Below are positions 1-8,544 of a DNA stretch of 64,000 nt, one piece after another. How positions within the stretch are numbered: position 1 is the stretch's first letter; each line of letters starts with the position of its first letter. The notes beneath the pieces were generated by a model. That model saw only the letters and a list, made by a program, of their open reading frames with translations. It did not search any database and had not been told where the DNA came from. Origin of the DNA: Fimbriimonadaceae bacterium (GTDB lineage: Bacteria > Armatimonadota > Fimbriimonadia > Fimbriimonadales > Fimbriimonadaceae); assembly GCA_019694835.1 (NCBI GenBank), contig JAIBBE010000220.1, positions 118,050-182,049 of the forward strand, given 5' to 3'. Position numbers and translations under genes: made by a program.

Positions 1-209
1 TTGGCCCATACCGTGATCCGGCTCAAGTCGGCATAGCCGTTCGCTCCGGGCAGTTGGAACCGATCCGCAACGAACTGTCGTGGGGGGCCGAAGTCGCTGT
101 AGGTCCACGAATTGCCAGTGGGCTGGCGGTCAATGAGCAAGTCTGCACTAGATGGAATGCCAAGGCTCGCGACGACAAGTACAATCAGCGTTTTCAGATT
201 TCGATTCAT
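1..209 (-). CDS. Secreted protein, N-terminal part only (cut by window edge)
   Basis: Open frame from an ATG at 209 running off the left edge, 69 codons visible. A GGAG Shine-Dalgarno lies about 9 bases upstream on the minus strand. The first 22 residues (MNRNLKTLIVLVVASLGIPSS then A) form a signal peptide: basic start, hydrophobic core, small residues at the cleavage site. The mature part begins DLLIDRQPTGNSWTYSDFG and contains no domain I recognise. It may be a surface or choice-of-anchor type exported protein, but the visible part cannot decide. Confidence 0.6.
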   Translation of the reverse strand, partial: MNRNLKTLIVLVVASLGIPSSADLLIDRQPTGNSWTYSDFGPPRQFVADRFQLPGANGYADLSRITVWA

Positions 210-292
210 CGGTCTATTCTCCAGAGAGATAGCCGATGATACGAGCATCTTTCTTGCGTTTAGAGAGCCGTCAACGGACGTTCAGGATCTGT

Positions 293-856
293 TCAGGCCG
301 TCCCTCGTCGGGCATCAATGGACGCCTCGATTTCGGACTTCAAGTCCTGATCGGTGAGAACAGTCAGCCGGGCAGCTTCCTCCGAAAGCTGGTGACGCGC
401 CTGGCTGGACGTAGCCTTTGCCTTCATGCCGGTGAGGTACCGAATCATCCCCGCCCGATCGTGGGGAGTTTTCTCGGGCACTTGAGTCGGCTTGCCATCC
501 GGTCCCAATGCCACCATAGTCGCCAGGCATGCATTGGTGTGCCGGACTTCACCCTTGTCGATCGCCTCAGCGAACACGTCGACCTGAACGACGACCGATG
601 TGCCTTGACTGACGAGCACTTCGGCAACGACGTGCAGGACTTCGCCAACATTGACGGCTTGGGCAAACTCGACGTCGCCCATGCCGCGAGCGACGCATGT
701 GAGCCCGGTGTGTCGTGTCGAGATGATGTACGCGGCACGCTCCATCAGCCCGAAGATCATCCCGCCAAAGACATGCCCAAGGCCGTTGGCGTCGGCGGGG
801 GTCGTTGGGACCGACAGCCGGACAACGTCCTTTCCGATTCGATCGTAGTGCTGCAT
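293..856 (-). CDS. Acyl-CoA thioesterase, hotdog fold (YciA/PaaI-like)
   Basis: 187 residues. Residues about 20-45 carry the hotdog helix signature (NGLGHVFGGMIFGLMERAA), as in YciA-type acyl-CoA hydrolases, followed by the strands expected of a single hotdog domain up to about residue 125. Family members cleave acyl-CoA to free acid and CoA in the cytoplasm, usually as multimers; the substrate cannot be read from sequence. The last 60 residues are a charged, probably helical tail beyond the usual length of 130-160. The gene lies downstream of the Rieske oxygenase on the same strand but is separated by 211 bases containing an inverted repeat, so co-transcription is doubtful. Confidence 0.75.
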   Translation of the reverse strand: MQHYDRIGKDVVRLSVPTTPADANGLGHVFGGMIFGLMERAAYIISTRHTGLTCVARGMGDVEFAQAVNVGEVLHVVAEVLVSQGTSVVVQVDVFAEAIDKGEVRHTNACLATMVALGPDGKPTQVPEKTPHDRAGMIRYLTGMKAKATSSQARHQLSEEAARLTVLTDQDLKSEIEASIDARRGTA

Positions 857-893
857 CGCTCTCGTGTATACCGGGTCAAGAACAGAGGTGGGC

Positions 894-1036
894 GGCCGGG
901 GTGATGAAATTGTACTTCGCGTCCTGCCGATGCACCCCCGGGCCTAACCATCCGCGTCATCTGCGAGAGATGCTTCTCACAACGTGGTATGGCGTAAAGT
1001 GCCAGCCCCGGGGTGCACAATTTCATCACCCCGGCC
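894..1036. repeat. Inverted repeat between thioesterase and Rieske genes
   Basis: Perfect 20-base inverted repeat, arms 894-913 and 1017-1036 (GGCCGGGGTGATGAAATTGT and its complement). A second, imperfect pair is nested inside (TGCACCCCCGGGCC at 930-943 against the GGGGTGCA region at 1010-1017). The outermost 16 bases of the right arm recur at 9864-9879, so this is probably one copy of a dispersed element. The 857-1067 gap contains no gene. As RNA it would fold into a large hairpin and could end transcription from the Rieske gene. Confidence 0.75.
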
Positions 1037-1067
1037 ACCCACTCGCACACCGAAGCCACCCGCTCGC

Positions 1068-2150
1068 TCAACCCATGAACTCTGAGAGCAGAGTGTGGAA
1101 GTGGTGGGTGCCGTTCTCCCGTGCAGGCGAGAATCGGCCCTTCTCATAGAATCGTGAGTGCAGACCACGCTGCACCATCTCGACGACGGCTTCGTCTTCG
1201 CGTTCGACGCGGTCCAATGCAGCGCCAGCCCCACGCCCGAGTTTCGAGGCATCCCACACATAAGGAATGAACGAGATCTTCGTCAGGTTGTGGGCAAGCG
1301 GGCGCACCACATTGATACTCAGTCCCCAGGGGTAGAAGTTGAACATCAAATTCGGGAAGATCCAAAAATAGTAAGCTGAGATCGCTCGGCCATAGTCGGG
1401 CGAGTTCTTGGGTAGGTCGAAGACATCCTCGGCCCCTTTGGAAACCGCGAGTTGAAGGTTGCAGTATCGGAACGTCTCGACGGTGTAGTTCCCGTAGTCG
1501 ATCACGGCATTGAGGTCGGCGTGGATGAAGGGGATGTGGAAGCCTTCGAGGTAGTTGTCCACGTAGAGGGCCCAGTTTGCCTTGACCATGTAGTCACGTC
1601 CGCGCGCCGGCTCGGGCTGAAAAAGGTTCAGAGGCAACCATCCGACACGCTCGATCATCGGCGCGATCCACTCCTCCAGGGAGCAAATCGGGTCCAGAGA
1701 AGCAAAGATCTGATTGTCCCAAACTCCAAAGGGGATCTTCGGCAAGCTGTCCGCCGGGCTGGGGAAGCCCTCGGCCCCCTCAAATTCCGGCATGCTCTGG
1801 AAGCAGCCATCGAGCCCAAACCGCTTCCCGTGGTACCTGCAGCGCAGAAACCGCTCGTTCCCCGGCCCCTCGCACACAATGTTGCCGCGATGCGTGCATA
1901 CATTGGAGATGCAATGGAGTTGATCTTCGGTATCGCGGGTTAGCAAGGCAGGTTCGCTCAGGCATCCGTCGAGGATCGTCAAGGGGTACACCTGGCCGGG
2001 CACCTTGACCACGTCGGTGTCAGCCACCCACTGCCAGCTTCGTGCGAAGATCCGGTCCTTGGATTCCTCGAAGACACCGGGATCCGTGTAAAACCGCTTC
2101 GAAATGGTCGACGCGCGAGCGATATTTGAATCGACGGAAAACTGGGGCAT
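1068..2150 (-). CDS. Rieske [2Fe-2S] ring-hydroxylating oxygenase, alpha subunit-like
   Basis: 360 residues. The Rieske cluster motif is complete: C85-x-H87 (CTHRG) and C104-x2-H107 (CRYHG). The C-terminal catalytic domain has the mononuclear iron motif DNYLEGFHIPFIH with H205 and H210. Family members use electrons from a separate reductase to hydroxylate or demethylate aromatic or quaternary-amine substrates. No reductase or ferredoxin gene lies nearby, so the substrate is unknown. The start is an ATG with no Shine-Dalgarno but with a -10-like TAGAAT six bases upstream. Confidence 0.88.
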   Translation of the reverse strand: MPQFSVDSNIARASTISKRFYTDPGVFEESKDRIFARSWQWVADTDVVKVPGQVYPLTILDGCLSEPALLTRDTEDQLHCISNVCTHRGNIVCEGPGNERFLRCRYHGKRFGLDGCFQSMPEFEGAEGFPSPADSLPKIPFGVWDNQIFASLDPICSLEEWIAPMIERVGWLPLNLFQPEPARGRDYMVKANWALYVDNYLEGFHIPFIHADLNAVIDYGNYTVETFRYCNLQLAVSKGAEDVFDLPKNSPDYGRAISAYYFWIFPNLMFNFYPWGLSINVVRPLAHNLTKISFIPYVWDASKLGRGAGAALDRVEREDEAVVEMVQRGLHSRFYEKGRFSPARENGTHHFHTLLSEFMG

Positions 2151-2156
2151 GCCGAG

Positions 2157-2162
2157 ATTCTA
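2157..2162 (-). promoter_or_regulatory. -10-like hexamer TAGAAT, leaderless start of Rieske gene
   Basis: TAGAAT on the minus strand ends 6 bases before the ATG at 2150. There is no Shine-Dalgarno. The spacing predicts a transcript starting at or next to the start codon. No clear -35 element was found. Confidence 0.45.
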
Positions 2163-2199
2163 CTGCGTGACCTGCATCCCGACAGGTTCTCACCGGTAC

Positions 2200-3582
2200 C
2201 TAGGCGATCTGGCCGGATAGTCCCCAAAGGTGCGAAGCCGTCGCTTCCACTTGGACCAACTGCCCAACGAGATCGGGTGAACCGGGGAAGTGCATCATCC
2301 TGAACTCGCGGCTGTAACCCTTGAGAAGATCGGGGTTCTTGGGTGAACGACCTTCCACCAAAACCTCGAAGGTCTTGCCGATACAGGCTGCGTTACGCCT
2401 TAAGGTCATCTCATTTTGGACGTCCACCAGGCGTTTCAGCCGCTCGTGTTTAACGGCGTAGGGCAGTTGCTCCATTTCGGCTGCCGGAGTTCCGGGGCGC
2501 GTGCTGTAGATGAACATGTACGCGCCGTCGAACTGGGCTTTACGCACCATGTCGAGGGTGTGACCGAACTGCTCTTCGGTCTCCCCTGGGAAGCCGACGA
2601 TGATGTCGGTGGTGATGCCGATGTGAGGGACTGCCTTGCGCAGGTCGTCGACGATCTGAAGAAAGCTCTCGGGCGTGTATTGTCGTTTCATGGCGCGGAG
2701 CATTTCCGCGTCGCCGGATTGAAGCGGCAGATGGACGTGTTCCATCACCGGCGGGCAGTCACGAATGGTCTCGATCAGATCGGCACGAAAATCTCGTGGG
2801 TAGGGGCTCGTATAGCGAATCCGTTTGAGGCTAGGAATCTCGCTGAGCTGCCAGAGCAGTTTTGAGAACGGAACGCGACCTTCCATGAGGTTCTTGCCGT
2901 AGCTATTGACCGTTTGGCCAAGCAACGTAATCTCTCGGGTGCCGAGTTCAACCAAACGGTTAACTTCTTCAACGATATCCGAGGTTGGCCTGCTTCTCTC
3001 TCGTCCCCGAGTCGTTGGCACGATACAGAACGTGCAAAACTTGTCGCAGCCGTATTGAATCGGGACGAAGGCTTTGAGTTTGGTCGTCCGTTCGACATTG
3101 CGCTGCGGAATATCGGTGACGACCGCGCCTTTCCGTTCAGGAAGCTCGAGCCGCTTCTGGAATCTTCGAAGCTGAAGCGCCTCTTCCACCAAACCCGGAA
3201 TCTCGCTGATTTGCGCGGTGCCGATGACGAAATCGACATGGGGGGCGCGCCTGCGAATCTCATCGGCACGAATCTGGGACATGCATCCGCACACGCCAAG
3301 GATGACGTCCGGCCGCTGTTTCTTGAGGGGAACGAGTTCGCCGAGCAGCGAGAAGGCTTTGTCCTCCGGCTTCTTCCGAACGCTGCAGGTGTTGAGCAGG
3401 ATCACCTGTGCTTCGTGGAGGGAGGACGCTGGCTGGAAGCCAATGCCCTGCAGATACAGCCCCATTTGCTCGCTGTCCTCCTCGTTCATCTGGCACCCCC
3501 AGGTCTGCACGAAGTACGTCCCGCGAACCGTTTGGGTGCGCGGGCGGGCGAGATCGAACGGGCGGATCAGGGTATCGGCCAC
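2200..3582 (-). CDS. miaB: tRNA-2-methylthio-N6-dimethylallyladenosine synthase MiaB
   Basis: 460 residues, normal length for the family. The N-terminal MTTase domain has the three cysteines of the auxiliary [4Fe-4S] cluster (C30 in TWGCQMN, C66 in NTCSVR, C100 in GCM). The radical-SAM motif CxxxCxxC is at C179/C183/C186 (GCDKFCTFC). A TRAM domain ends the protein. It adds a methylthio group to position 2 of i6A37 in tRNAs reading UNN codons. Start is GTG (MADTLIRP) with TACACT 8 bases upstream. It lies 21 bases after lpxD on the same strand and may be read with it. Confidence 0.95.
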   Translation of the reverse strand: MADTLIRPFDLARPRTQTVRGTYFVQTWGCQMNEEDSEQMGLYLQGIGFQPASSLHEAQVILLNTCSVRKKPEDKAFSLLGELVPLKKQRPDVILGVCGCMSQIRADEIRRRAPHVDFVIGTAQISEIPGLVEEALQLRRFQKRLELPERKGAVVTDIPQRNVERTTKLKAFVPIQYGCDKFCTFCIVPTTRGRERSRPTSDIVEEVNRLVELGTREITLLGQTVNSYGKNLMEGRVPFSKLLWQLSEIPSLKRIRYTSPYPRDFRADLIETIRDCPPVMEHVHLPLQSGDAEMLRAMKRQYTPESFLQIVDDLRKAVPHIGITTDIIVGFPGETEEQFGHTLDMVRKAQFDGAYMFIYSTRPGTPAAEMEQLPYAVKHERLKRLVDVQNEMTLRRNAACIGKTFEVLVEGRSPKNPDLLKGYSREFRMMHFPGSPDLVGQLVQVEATASHLWGLSGQIA

Positions 3583-3603
3583 GGGTACTCAGTGTACCGC
3601 TGG

Positions 3604-4632
3604 TTACGGCTCCAGCTTGGACAGCCGGGCTTCTAACTCCTTGATGCGGTCCAGGAGTTCGGGGAGGCGGCGCTGGAGAACGAGGAGACGGAGGGCTTCT
3701 TTGGCCGGGGTTGCTGGTGTTCCGAAGTACTCCCCTGGCTCGGTGACGGATTTCATAATGCCGGTGCGTCCGGCGAGCATGACGTCGTCGCCGACCTCGG
3801 TGTGGTCATTGATCGCCACCTGACCGCCCATCATGACCCGCTTGCCGATCCGAACGCTGCCGCTGATGCCGGTTAACGCCGCGATCACGGTGTGCTCATC
3901 GATTTCAACGTTATGGCCGACCTGAACGAGGTTGTCGAGTTTCACCCCATCGGCAACGACCGTATCGCCGCACGTCGCGCGGTCGATGCAGACATTCGCC
4001 CCGATTTCGACATCGGCGCCGATCTGAACACCACCGACCTGGGGCACCTTCGATCGCTTCTTTCCGTCCCAGAAGTAGCCGAACCCGTCAGCGCCGATGA
4101 CGGTGCCGCTGTGGATAATCGTGCGAGCACCCACCGTGACCTCTTGAATCAGGGTTACCCGGGGCAGAAGCACAGCATCTTCACCCACTTCGCAGTCTTG
4201 ACCCACGTAGCAAAACGCATGAACCCTCGCACCGGCCCTAATTTCGGCTCCCGGGCCGATCACGGCGTAGGGACCGATGCTTGCCGATGGGTCGATGGTG
4301 GCGGCTGGATCAACGATCGCCGTCGGGTGGGTCCCCGCTTCGAGAGGGACGGGCCGAACGTGAAGGGCCAGCAACATGCCAAACGCGACACGAGGCATGG
4401 CGACTCGAATCGCGGGCTTTTTCGTCATCATCTCGTCGGTGACGAGAACGGCACCGACACCAGATTCCTCGACCCGGCCCAGATACCGCTCATTCTCGGC
4501 AAACGTGATGCCAAGGGGGTCATCCGAGCCAGCGGGGACGGGCCGCGACAAGGGGATGTCGGGTCCGTCGGCACGGCCTCCAATCCGCTCAGCAAGTGTC
4601 GTCAGAGTCCAGTTCGGGTTCCTTTGCGCCAT
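3604..4632 (-). CDS. lpxD: UDP-3-O-acylglucosamine N-acyltransferase LpxD
   Basis: 342 residues, full family length. A short N-terminal uridine-binding domain is followed by a left-handed parallel beta-helix of hexapeptide repeats (about residues 105-300; for example IGPYAVIGPGAEI). The catalytic histidine lies in VQVGHNVEIDEHT, and a C-terminal helix ends the protein. It transfers a 3-hydroxyacyl chain from ACP to UDP-3-O-acylglucosamine, the third step of lipid A synthesis, so the cell should have LPS. It overlaps the upstream lipoprotein gene by 31 bases. The order bamA-skp-(lipoprotein)-lpxD is close to that of proteobacteria. Confidence 0.95.
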   Translation of the reverse strand: MAQRNPNWTLTTLAERIGGRADGPDIPLSRPVPAGSDDPLGITFAENERYLGRVEESGVGAVLVTDEMMTKKPAIRVAMPRVAFGMLLALHVRPVPLEAGTHPTAIVDPAATIDPSASIGPYAVIGPGAEIRAGARVHAFCYVGQDCEVGEDAVLLPRVTLIQEVTVGARTIIHSGTVIGADGFGYFWDGKKRSKVPQVGGVQIGADVEIGANVCIDRATCGDTVVADGVKLDNLVQVGHNVEIDEHTVIAALTGISGSVRIGKRVMMGGQVAINDHTEVGDDVMLAGRTGIMKSVTEPGEYFGTPATPAKEALRLLVLQRRLPELLDRIKELEARLSKLEP

Positions 4633-5648
4633 ACGATGAATTCTTGGGTCGCATTCCTTGCGCCCTCGGCCTTTGTGGCAAGCCGATAGCCGTTGATGGA
4701 AAGCCAGATCTTCAGTTCGTCCTGAAGCTGCTTGGTCTGGACGGATTTCCAGTCTGGAAACTTTGGTTTGGGAGTCCCGATTGGGATCGGCGGTGCTTTG
4801 ACCGTCGCGGTGGCCGACGGCTGAGCAGGCAGGTGGCCGGTGACGCCGAGCGCGGTCAATCCCGGACCCTCGCCATCGCTGTCGAGTACTTCCTTTGCCT
4901 TTTCCTTGGCTTCCGCGATCAGGCGGTCCTGCTTTTGGACAAACTCGACATCGACTTGGGCGAGCTTCTGACGATAGTCAGAGTTGGCCGAATCCAACGT
5001 CGCATTGAAGTCGTTCCAGAACATGCTGCTCAGGTTGTCGAGGGTCTCGCGAAGCATCTTCGCGCGCTCGAATCGGCGGACCGCCGTCCGGTCCAGAGCA
5101 TCGGGCTGACGGCGTGACTCGGGGTCGGGATCGGGAAATCCGACCGTCTCGGCAAGGCGCAGTCGAAACACCCCTGCCGGCTCAGCGTAGGTTTCGAAAA
5201 TGCCCCGTGCCCCGTCATAGACGGAGTCAAGGCTTTCGTTGTAGCCCGGGAGGAGGGCGGCTTTGGCAAGGTCTGCTTCGCGCTTGGCGTCGGCCTTGGC
5301 GGCCTCAAAGAGGCGATTTTCGATCTCGCGCAGTGCCCGCTCCCTGTTCTTCTCACGGATCTCGCGTGCCTGGTCCAGACTCTCTTGGGCTGCACCCATG
5401 TACAGGGAGCTTGCGGGGAGTGCAGGGAGGACTTCAATGCTAGAAAGTCCAGGGCCTGAATTCAGGCTTTGGCCCGTGGAGGGAGCCGAGACCGATTCCA
5501 TTTGCACGGCTGCGAGGTCGACGTAAACCGGTTGGGGCTTGCTAGCACAACCAGCAAGCCCCAGGGTGGCGATCAGGATCAGCGCAAAGGAGATCTCGAG
5601 TCCAGCAATAAGACGGATCCAATCGTACCGCTGACATTCTGCCGGCAC
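4602..5648 (-). CDS. Lipoprotein of the bamA-skp-lpxD operon, function unknown
   Basis: About 348 residues from the GTG at 5648. The N-terminus reads as a lipoprotein signal: IRLIAGLEISFALILIATLG, then LAGC with the lipobox cysteine. The mature part is highly charged and helical (many E, R, K, A; probable coiled coil), resembling the helical content of Skp-like chaperones, and ends in a compact domain with WLSINGYRLATKAEG. The frame stays open upstream to a GTG at 5870 that overlaps the ompH stop (GTGA), giving 422 residues. Those extra 74 residues are encoded entirely by a palindromic repeat and carry no signal sequence, so I prefer the internal start. Even that GTG lies beside the repeat end, so the true start is uncertain. 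Confidence 0.7.
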   Translation of the reverse strand: MPAECQRYDWIRLIAGLEISFALILIATLGLAGCASKPQPVYVDLAAVQMESVSAPSTGQSLNSGPGLSSIEVLPALPASSLYMGAAQESLDQAREIREKNRERALREIENRLFEAAKADAKREADLAKAALLPGYNESLDSVYDGARGIFETYAEPAGVFRLRLAETVGFPDPDPESRRQPDALDRTAVRRFERAKMLRETLDNLSSMFWNDFNATLDSANSDYRQKLAQVDVEFVQKQDRLIAEAKEKAKEVLDSDGEGPGLTALGVTGHLPAQPSATATVKAPPIPIGTPKPKFPDWKSVQTKQLQDELKIWLSINGYRLATKAEGARNATQEFIVWRKGTRTGL

Positions 5649-5858
5649 CGAATACGGAGGATCTGCGCGGGAAGGCTGGCGTCCGGAGCATCCATCCGTG
5701 GGAGGATGGATGCATAGGTCAACTTTGGATATGCGAGGCTCCAGTTTGACGGTGGAAGGTGCCTCCAGATCTTGCCAGTGAGAAGCTAGTGGGACGTTCC
5801 TATGCATCCATCCTCCCACGGATGGATGCTCCGGACGCCGGCAGGTTGCCAGCGGTAC
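5625..5858. repeat. 234-bp nested palindromic element (REPIN-like)
   Basis: Outer arms 5625-5646 and 5837-5858 are inverted copies of a 22-base end motif (19 of 22 match). Inner arms 5678-5718 and 5799-5839 are a perfect 41-base inverted repeat around an 80-base loop, and each inner arm itself contains CCATCCGTGGGAGGATGG. The right outer arm is identical to 59841-59862. Related copies occur at 34463, 57835 and 57919. The element separates ompH from the lipoprotein gene and extends into the latter's 5' end. Confidence 0.85.
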
Positions 5859-5866
5859 GTTCGCGA

Positions 5867-6511
5867 TCACTTATTGGCATTCATCTGTTTGACGACCGCA
5901 TCGGTGACATCGTTAGCCGAGTACGGCGCCACGTTGCTTTCCAAAACGACCGCGAAGCCTTGGGCTTTTCCGACCTGGGCCAATGCGGCCTTAGCCTTCT
6001 CGATGGTTTCCTGCTGGAGCTTCTGCTGGAGGGTCGTCAAGTCTTCGGTGAAATCTCCGTTCCACTGCTCCAAAACGCCACCCATCATTTGGGCTCGCTT
6101 GGCGAATTCGTCAAGCTGCTTCTTCTCGTCCTCCGTCAGGGCTGAGCCCTTTTGGGAGAGTTCGTTGCGTTTCTTGTCGGCAGCGATGACTTCCTGCTTC
6201 ACCCTCTCGAGTTCGGCTTTTTCGGGTTCAGTCGGGGTTGCCTTGAGCGTTAGATCACGAATCTTTTGGGCCTGTTCGGGGGTGAGGACCTTGTAGGTTC
6301 GCACGAAATCTACCAGGCCTTTGCGGGCGTTGACGGCGGCGTTGAGTTGGGCGGTATTCGCCTGTCCAAGCTGGCTTTGCTGGATGCACTTGTTCAGGTC
6401 AACCGTCCCCATCTTTTCGCCTGCGCCCTGAAAACCGGTGACCGCAGCGGCCCCCACGATAATGGCCGCGACCAGCCAGCCGAGTCTGTTCCACTTGAAG
6501 TTATTCTGCAT
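5867..6511 (-). CDS. OmpH/Skp-family periplasmic chaperone
   Basis: 214 residues. An N-terminal signal or anchor segment (LGWLVAAIIVGAAAVTGFQG) is followed by MGTVDLNKCIQQS, the strand that opens OmpH/Skp domains. A long charged helical hairpin follows (about residues 70-165), then a closing strand region (GFAVVLESNVAPYSANDVTDAVV) typical of the family. Skp proteins hold unfolded outer-membrane proteins in the periplasm for BamA. It lies 128 bases downstream of bamA, with a GC-rich repeat between them. An AAGGA-type ribosome site precedes the ATG. Confidence 0.88.
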   Translation of the reverse strand: MQNNFKWNRLGWLVAAIIVGAAAVTGFQGAGEKMGTVDLNKCIQQSQLGQANTAQLNAAVNARKGLVDFVRTYKVLTPEQAQKIRDLTLKATPTEPEKAELERVKQEVIAADKKRNELSQKGSALTEDEKKQLDEFAKRAQMMGGVLEQWNGDFTEDLTTLQQKLQQETIEKAKAALAQVGKAQGFAVVLESNVAPYSANDVTDAVVKQMNANK

Positions 6512-6560
6512 GTTGTTCCTTGTTTCTTCTTACGAGCGGAGATGCTAGTTCACCCCGCTA

Positions 6561-6636
6561 CCTCTCCCCCAACCCCTCTCCTCCGCCACGGAGTGCCATG
6601 GATCGCCAAGACTACCGGCCGCAGGAGAGGGGAGCC
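6561..6636. repeat. 75-76 bp G/C-rich palindromic repeat, copy 1
   Basis: Begins CCTCTCCCCCAACCCCTCTC and ends GCAGGAGAGGGGAGCC; the CCCCTCTCCT and AGGAGAGGGG arms can pair. It sits between bamA and ompH. Copies are at 55600-55674 (same orientation, inside a CDS) and 59729-59803 (opposite orientation). The flanks are conserved and the middle of the loop varies. Confidence 0.85.
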
Positions 6637-6639
6637 GAG

Positions 6640-8424
6640 TTAGAAACTGCCTCCTATCGTAAAGTGAGTACGGTTTCCACCCTGCTGGTTGAAGCCGAAG
6701 TCAATGCGAATTGCTCCGAGCGGCGTCTTAAACCCAATCCCCAGACCGTAGCCCATGTAGAATTTGGGGTCTTTGTTCTGAGTGAAGTCGTTGATCGTTC
6801 CGTAGCCACCCCAGGCTCCGCCGTAGTCGATGAACGGAATGATGTTGAACGTCTTCTGGATCGGGAATCGGTACTCGAGCGAGGTCACGAACTGCTGCTT
6901 GCCCCAGAAACGCTGGTCGCTGTAGCCGCGCAAGGAGTCAGCGCCACCCACGAAGAACTGCTCGAAGAAGGGCACCGTGCCGCTAATGTAGCCGTAGCGG
7001 GCGCGGTATGCGATGACATGCCGTGGTGTGTCGATCGGTTTGTCCTTCGGCGGCCGCTTGCTGAAGAACGCCTTGTATTCGATGGTGTTGCGAACGAACG
7101 AATGGCGTCCCAGCACGTCGGTCACGTCGCCGACGTCGCCGCCGATCTTCGTGATGTTCGAAAGGGCGGGTTCGATGAGCAGACGCCAGTAGTCACCCTC
7201 TGCAGGATCAAGGGGAACGTCGCGCCGGTCACGAGTCAGGCCGAGACTAAGGACGCCGAGTTCGCCGTCTTGCTGGATGTAGTTGGTCGAACCGGTCTGC
7301 TGAAGGTTGATCGTCTTGATCGACTCGAACGTGGCCCCGATGCTGCCCGACCAGTCGTTCCCAAAGGGTCGACCAAAGGCCACCGAACCACCCGTGCGGC
7401 GCTCATCGAACCGCTGGTCGCCGTTGGGCGAGTCCTGCGAGCCGATGCCGATGCCGTTGAAGTAGCTGTTGACCCGCGAATAAGCACGAAGGGCCATCGA
7501 GGTCTCTCGCGAGTCCATGAACGGATTGATGTAATCGAGACTCACGCTCGCGCCCGCTCCCCCGGTGTCTTGGGTGAAGGTCACACCGGTGGTTTGGCCG
7601 GTGCCGTTGAAGTTCGTGTCCGAGTATCGGATCGAACCGGCAAGGCGACTCCGGGGGTCTAGAGAAAGGCCGACACCGATCTGGGCGGTGCGCGCCTCCT
7701 TGAAGTCCATCAAGAGGTCGAACTTACCGATTTCGTCGGTTTGCCTCGTCTTGGCTTCGATCGACTCGAACCACTGGGTGCTCTCCAAGCGGCGGCGATC
7801 GATGATCCAGGTTTCCTCGTTGAAGGCTTTGCCCGGCTTGGTCTTCATGAGTCGGCGCACGACGCTCGGTCTCGTTCGGGTCAGACCCTGAAGGAGAATG
7901 TCGTTGACCGCTCGTTCGACCACGACGAGGTTAAGGGTATTCGGCGAGTCGGTCAAAGGCACGACGTCGACGCGGGCAAAGTAGCCTTTTTCCTGATATT
8001 TCTTGCTAATCGCCTCGGTGGTCGGCAGAACGGTGTTGAAATTGAACACCTTGTCCACCGGCTGGGTCACGAGCGGGAGCAGAGCCTCGGTCTTGAAGAC
8101 CGTGCTTCCGGTAATGCGGATCTCCTTGATGACGGGGTTCTCTTCGACCTCGACGATCAGTTGCCAGGAACCGGCCTCCGTCTCACGGGAGAGAATCTTC
8201 ACGTCTTTGAAGAAACCGAGGTCGCGCACGGCGACTTCGTCCTGGGCGAGCTGACTCTGCAGGAAGGCGGCGCCCTCCTTGCTGCGCATCGCCGATAAGA
8301 TCGCCTCGCGGGCGATGCTCGCGTTTCCGCGAATCACGATATCCTTGATGGTTCCGCTGTCTTGAGCCAGTGCCTGTCCCACAAGGGCAAGGGCCAGCAG
8401 CAGTGTATATTTGGTCCTCAACAA
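6640..8424 (-). CDS. bamA: Outer membrane protein assembly factor BamA (Omp85)
   Basis: 594 residues. A signal peptide (LLLALALVGQALAQ) precedes about three POTRA domains (roughly residues 22-250; IKDIVIRGNASIAREAI and IKEIRITGSTVFKTEAL open the first two). The C-terminal half is a 16-strand-type barrel with the conserved FFVGGADSLRGY loop and a terminal aromatic strand ending GGSF. It inserts beta-barrel proteins into the outer membrane. E. coli BamA has five POTRAs and about 800 residues, so this is a short version. The start is TTG (8424 or 8427), with AGGAGGAG upstream. It leads the operon towards ompH and lpxD. Confidence 0.93.
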   Translation of the reverse strand: MLRTKYTLLLALALVGQALAQDSGTIKDIVIRGNASIAREAILSAMRSKEGAAFLQSQLAQDEVAVRDLGFFKDVKILSRETEAGSWQLIVEVEENPVIKEIRITGSTVFKTEALLPLVTQPVDKVFNFNTVLPTTEAISKKYQEKGYFARVDVVPLTDSPNTLNLVVVERAVNDILLQGLTRTRPSVVRRLMKTKPGKAFNEETWIIDRRRLESTQWFESIEAKTRQTDEIGKFDLLMDFKEARTAQIGVGLSLDPRSRLAGSIRYSDTNFNGTGQTTGVTFTQDTGGAGASVSLDYINPFMDSRETSMALRAYSRVNSYFNGIGIGSQDSPNGDQRFDERRTGGSVAFGRPFGNDWSGSIGATFESIKTINLQQTGSTNYIQQDGELGVLSLGLTRDRRDVPLDPAEGDYWRLLIEPALSNITKIGGDVGDVTDVLGRHSFVRNTIEYKAFFSKRPPKDKPIDTPRHVIAYRARYGYISGTVPFFEQFFVGGADSLRGYSDQRFWGKQQFVTSLEYRFPIQKTFNIIPFIDYGGAWGGYGTINDFTQNKDPKFYMGYGLGIGFKTPLGAIRIDFGFNQQGGNRTHFTIGGSF

Positions 8425-8544
8425 AACGAGCCATCTCCTCCTGAGAATGTAAGTTCCTAGTTTAGACGGATCGGCTCAAGATGCGTTAGAGGTCGGGGCG
8501 ATTCGGACCTATTTTGAGTCTGGAGCACGCATAATCCCAGGCAC

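Noticed and set aside
236..904. 222-codon plus-strand frame opposite the thioesterase
   Set aside because: Antisense shadow of a gene with a clear hotdog signature.
5678..5839. Insertion sequence bounded by 41-base inverted repeats
   Set aside because: Only 80 bases lie between the arms and there is no transposase; better seen as a non-autonomous palindromic repeat.
5649..5870. N-terminal 74 residues of the lipoprotein as real protein
   Set aside because: They are encoded by repeat sequence and would sit in front of a lipoprotein signal, which must be at the N-terminus to work. Kept as an alternative only.
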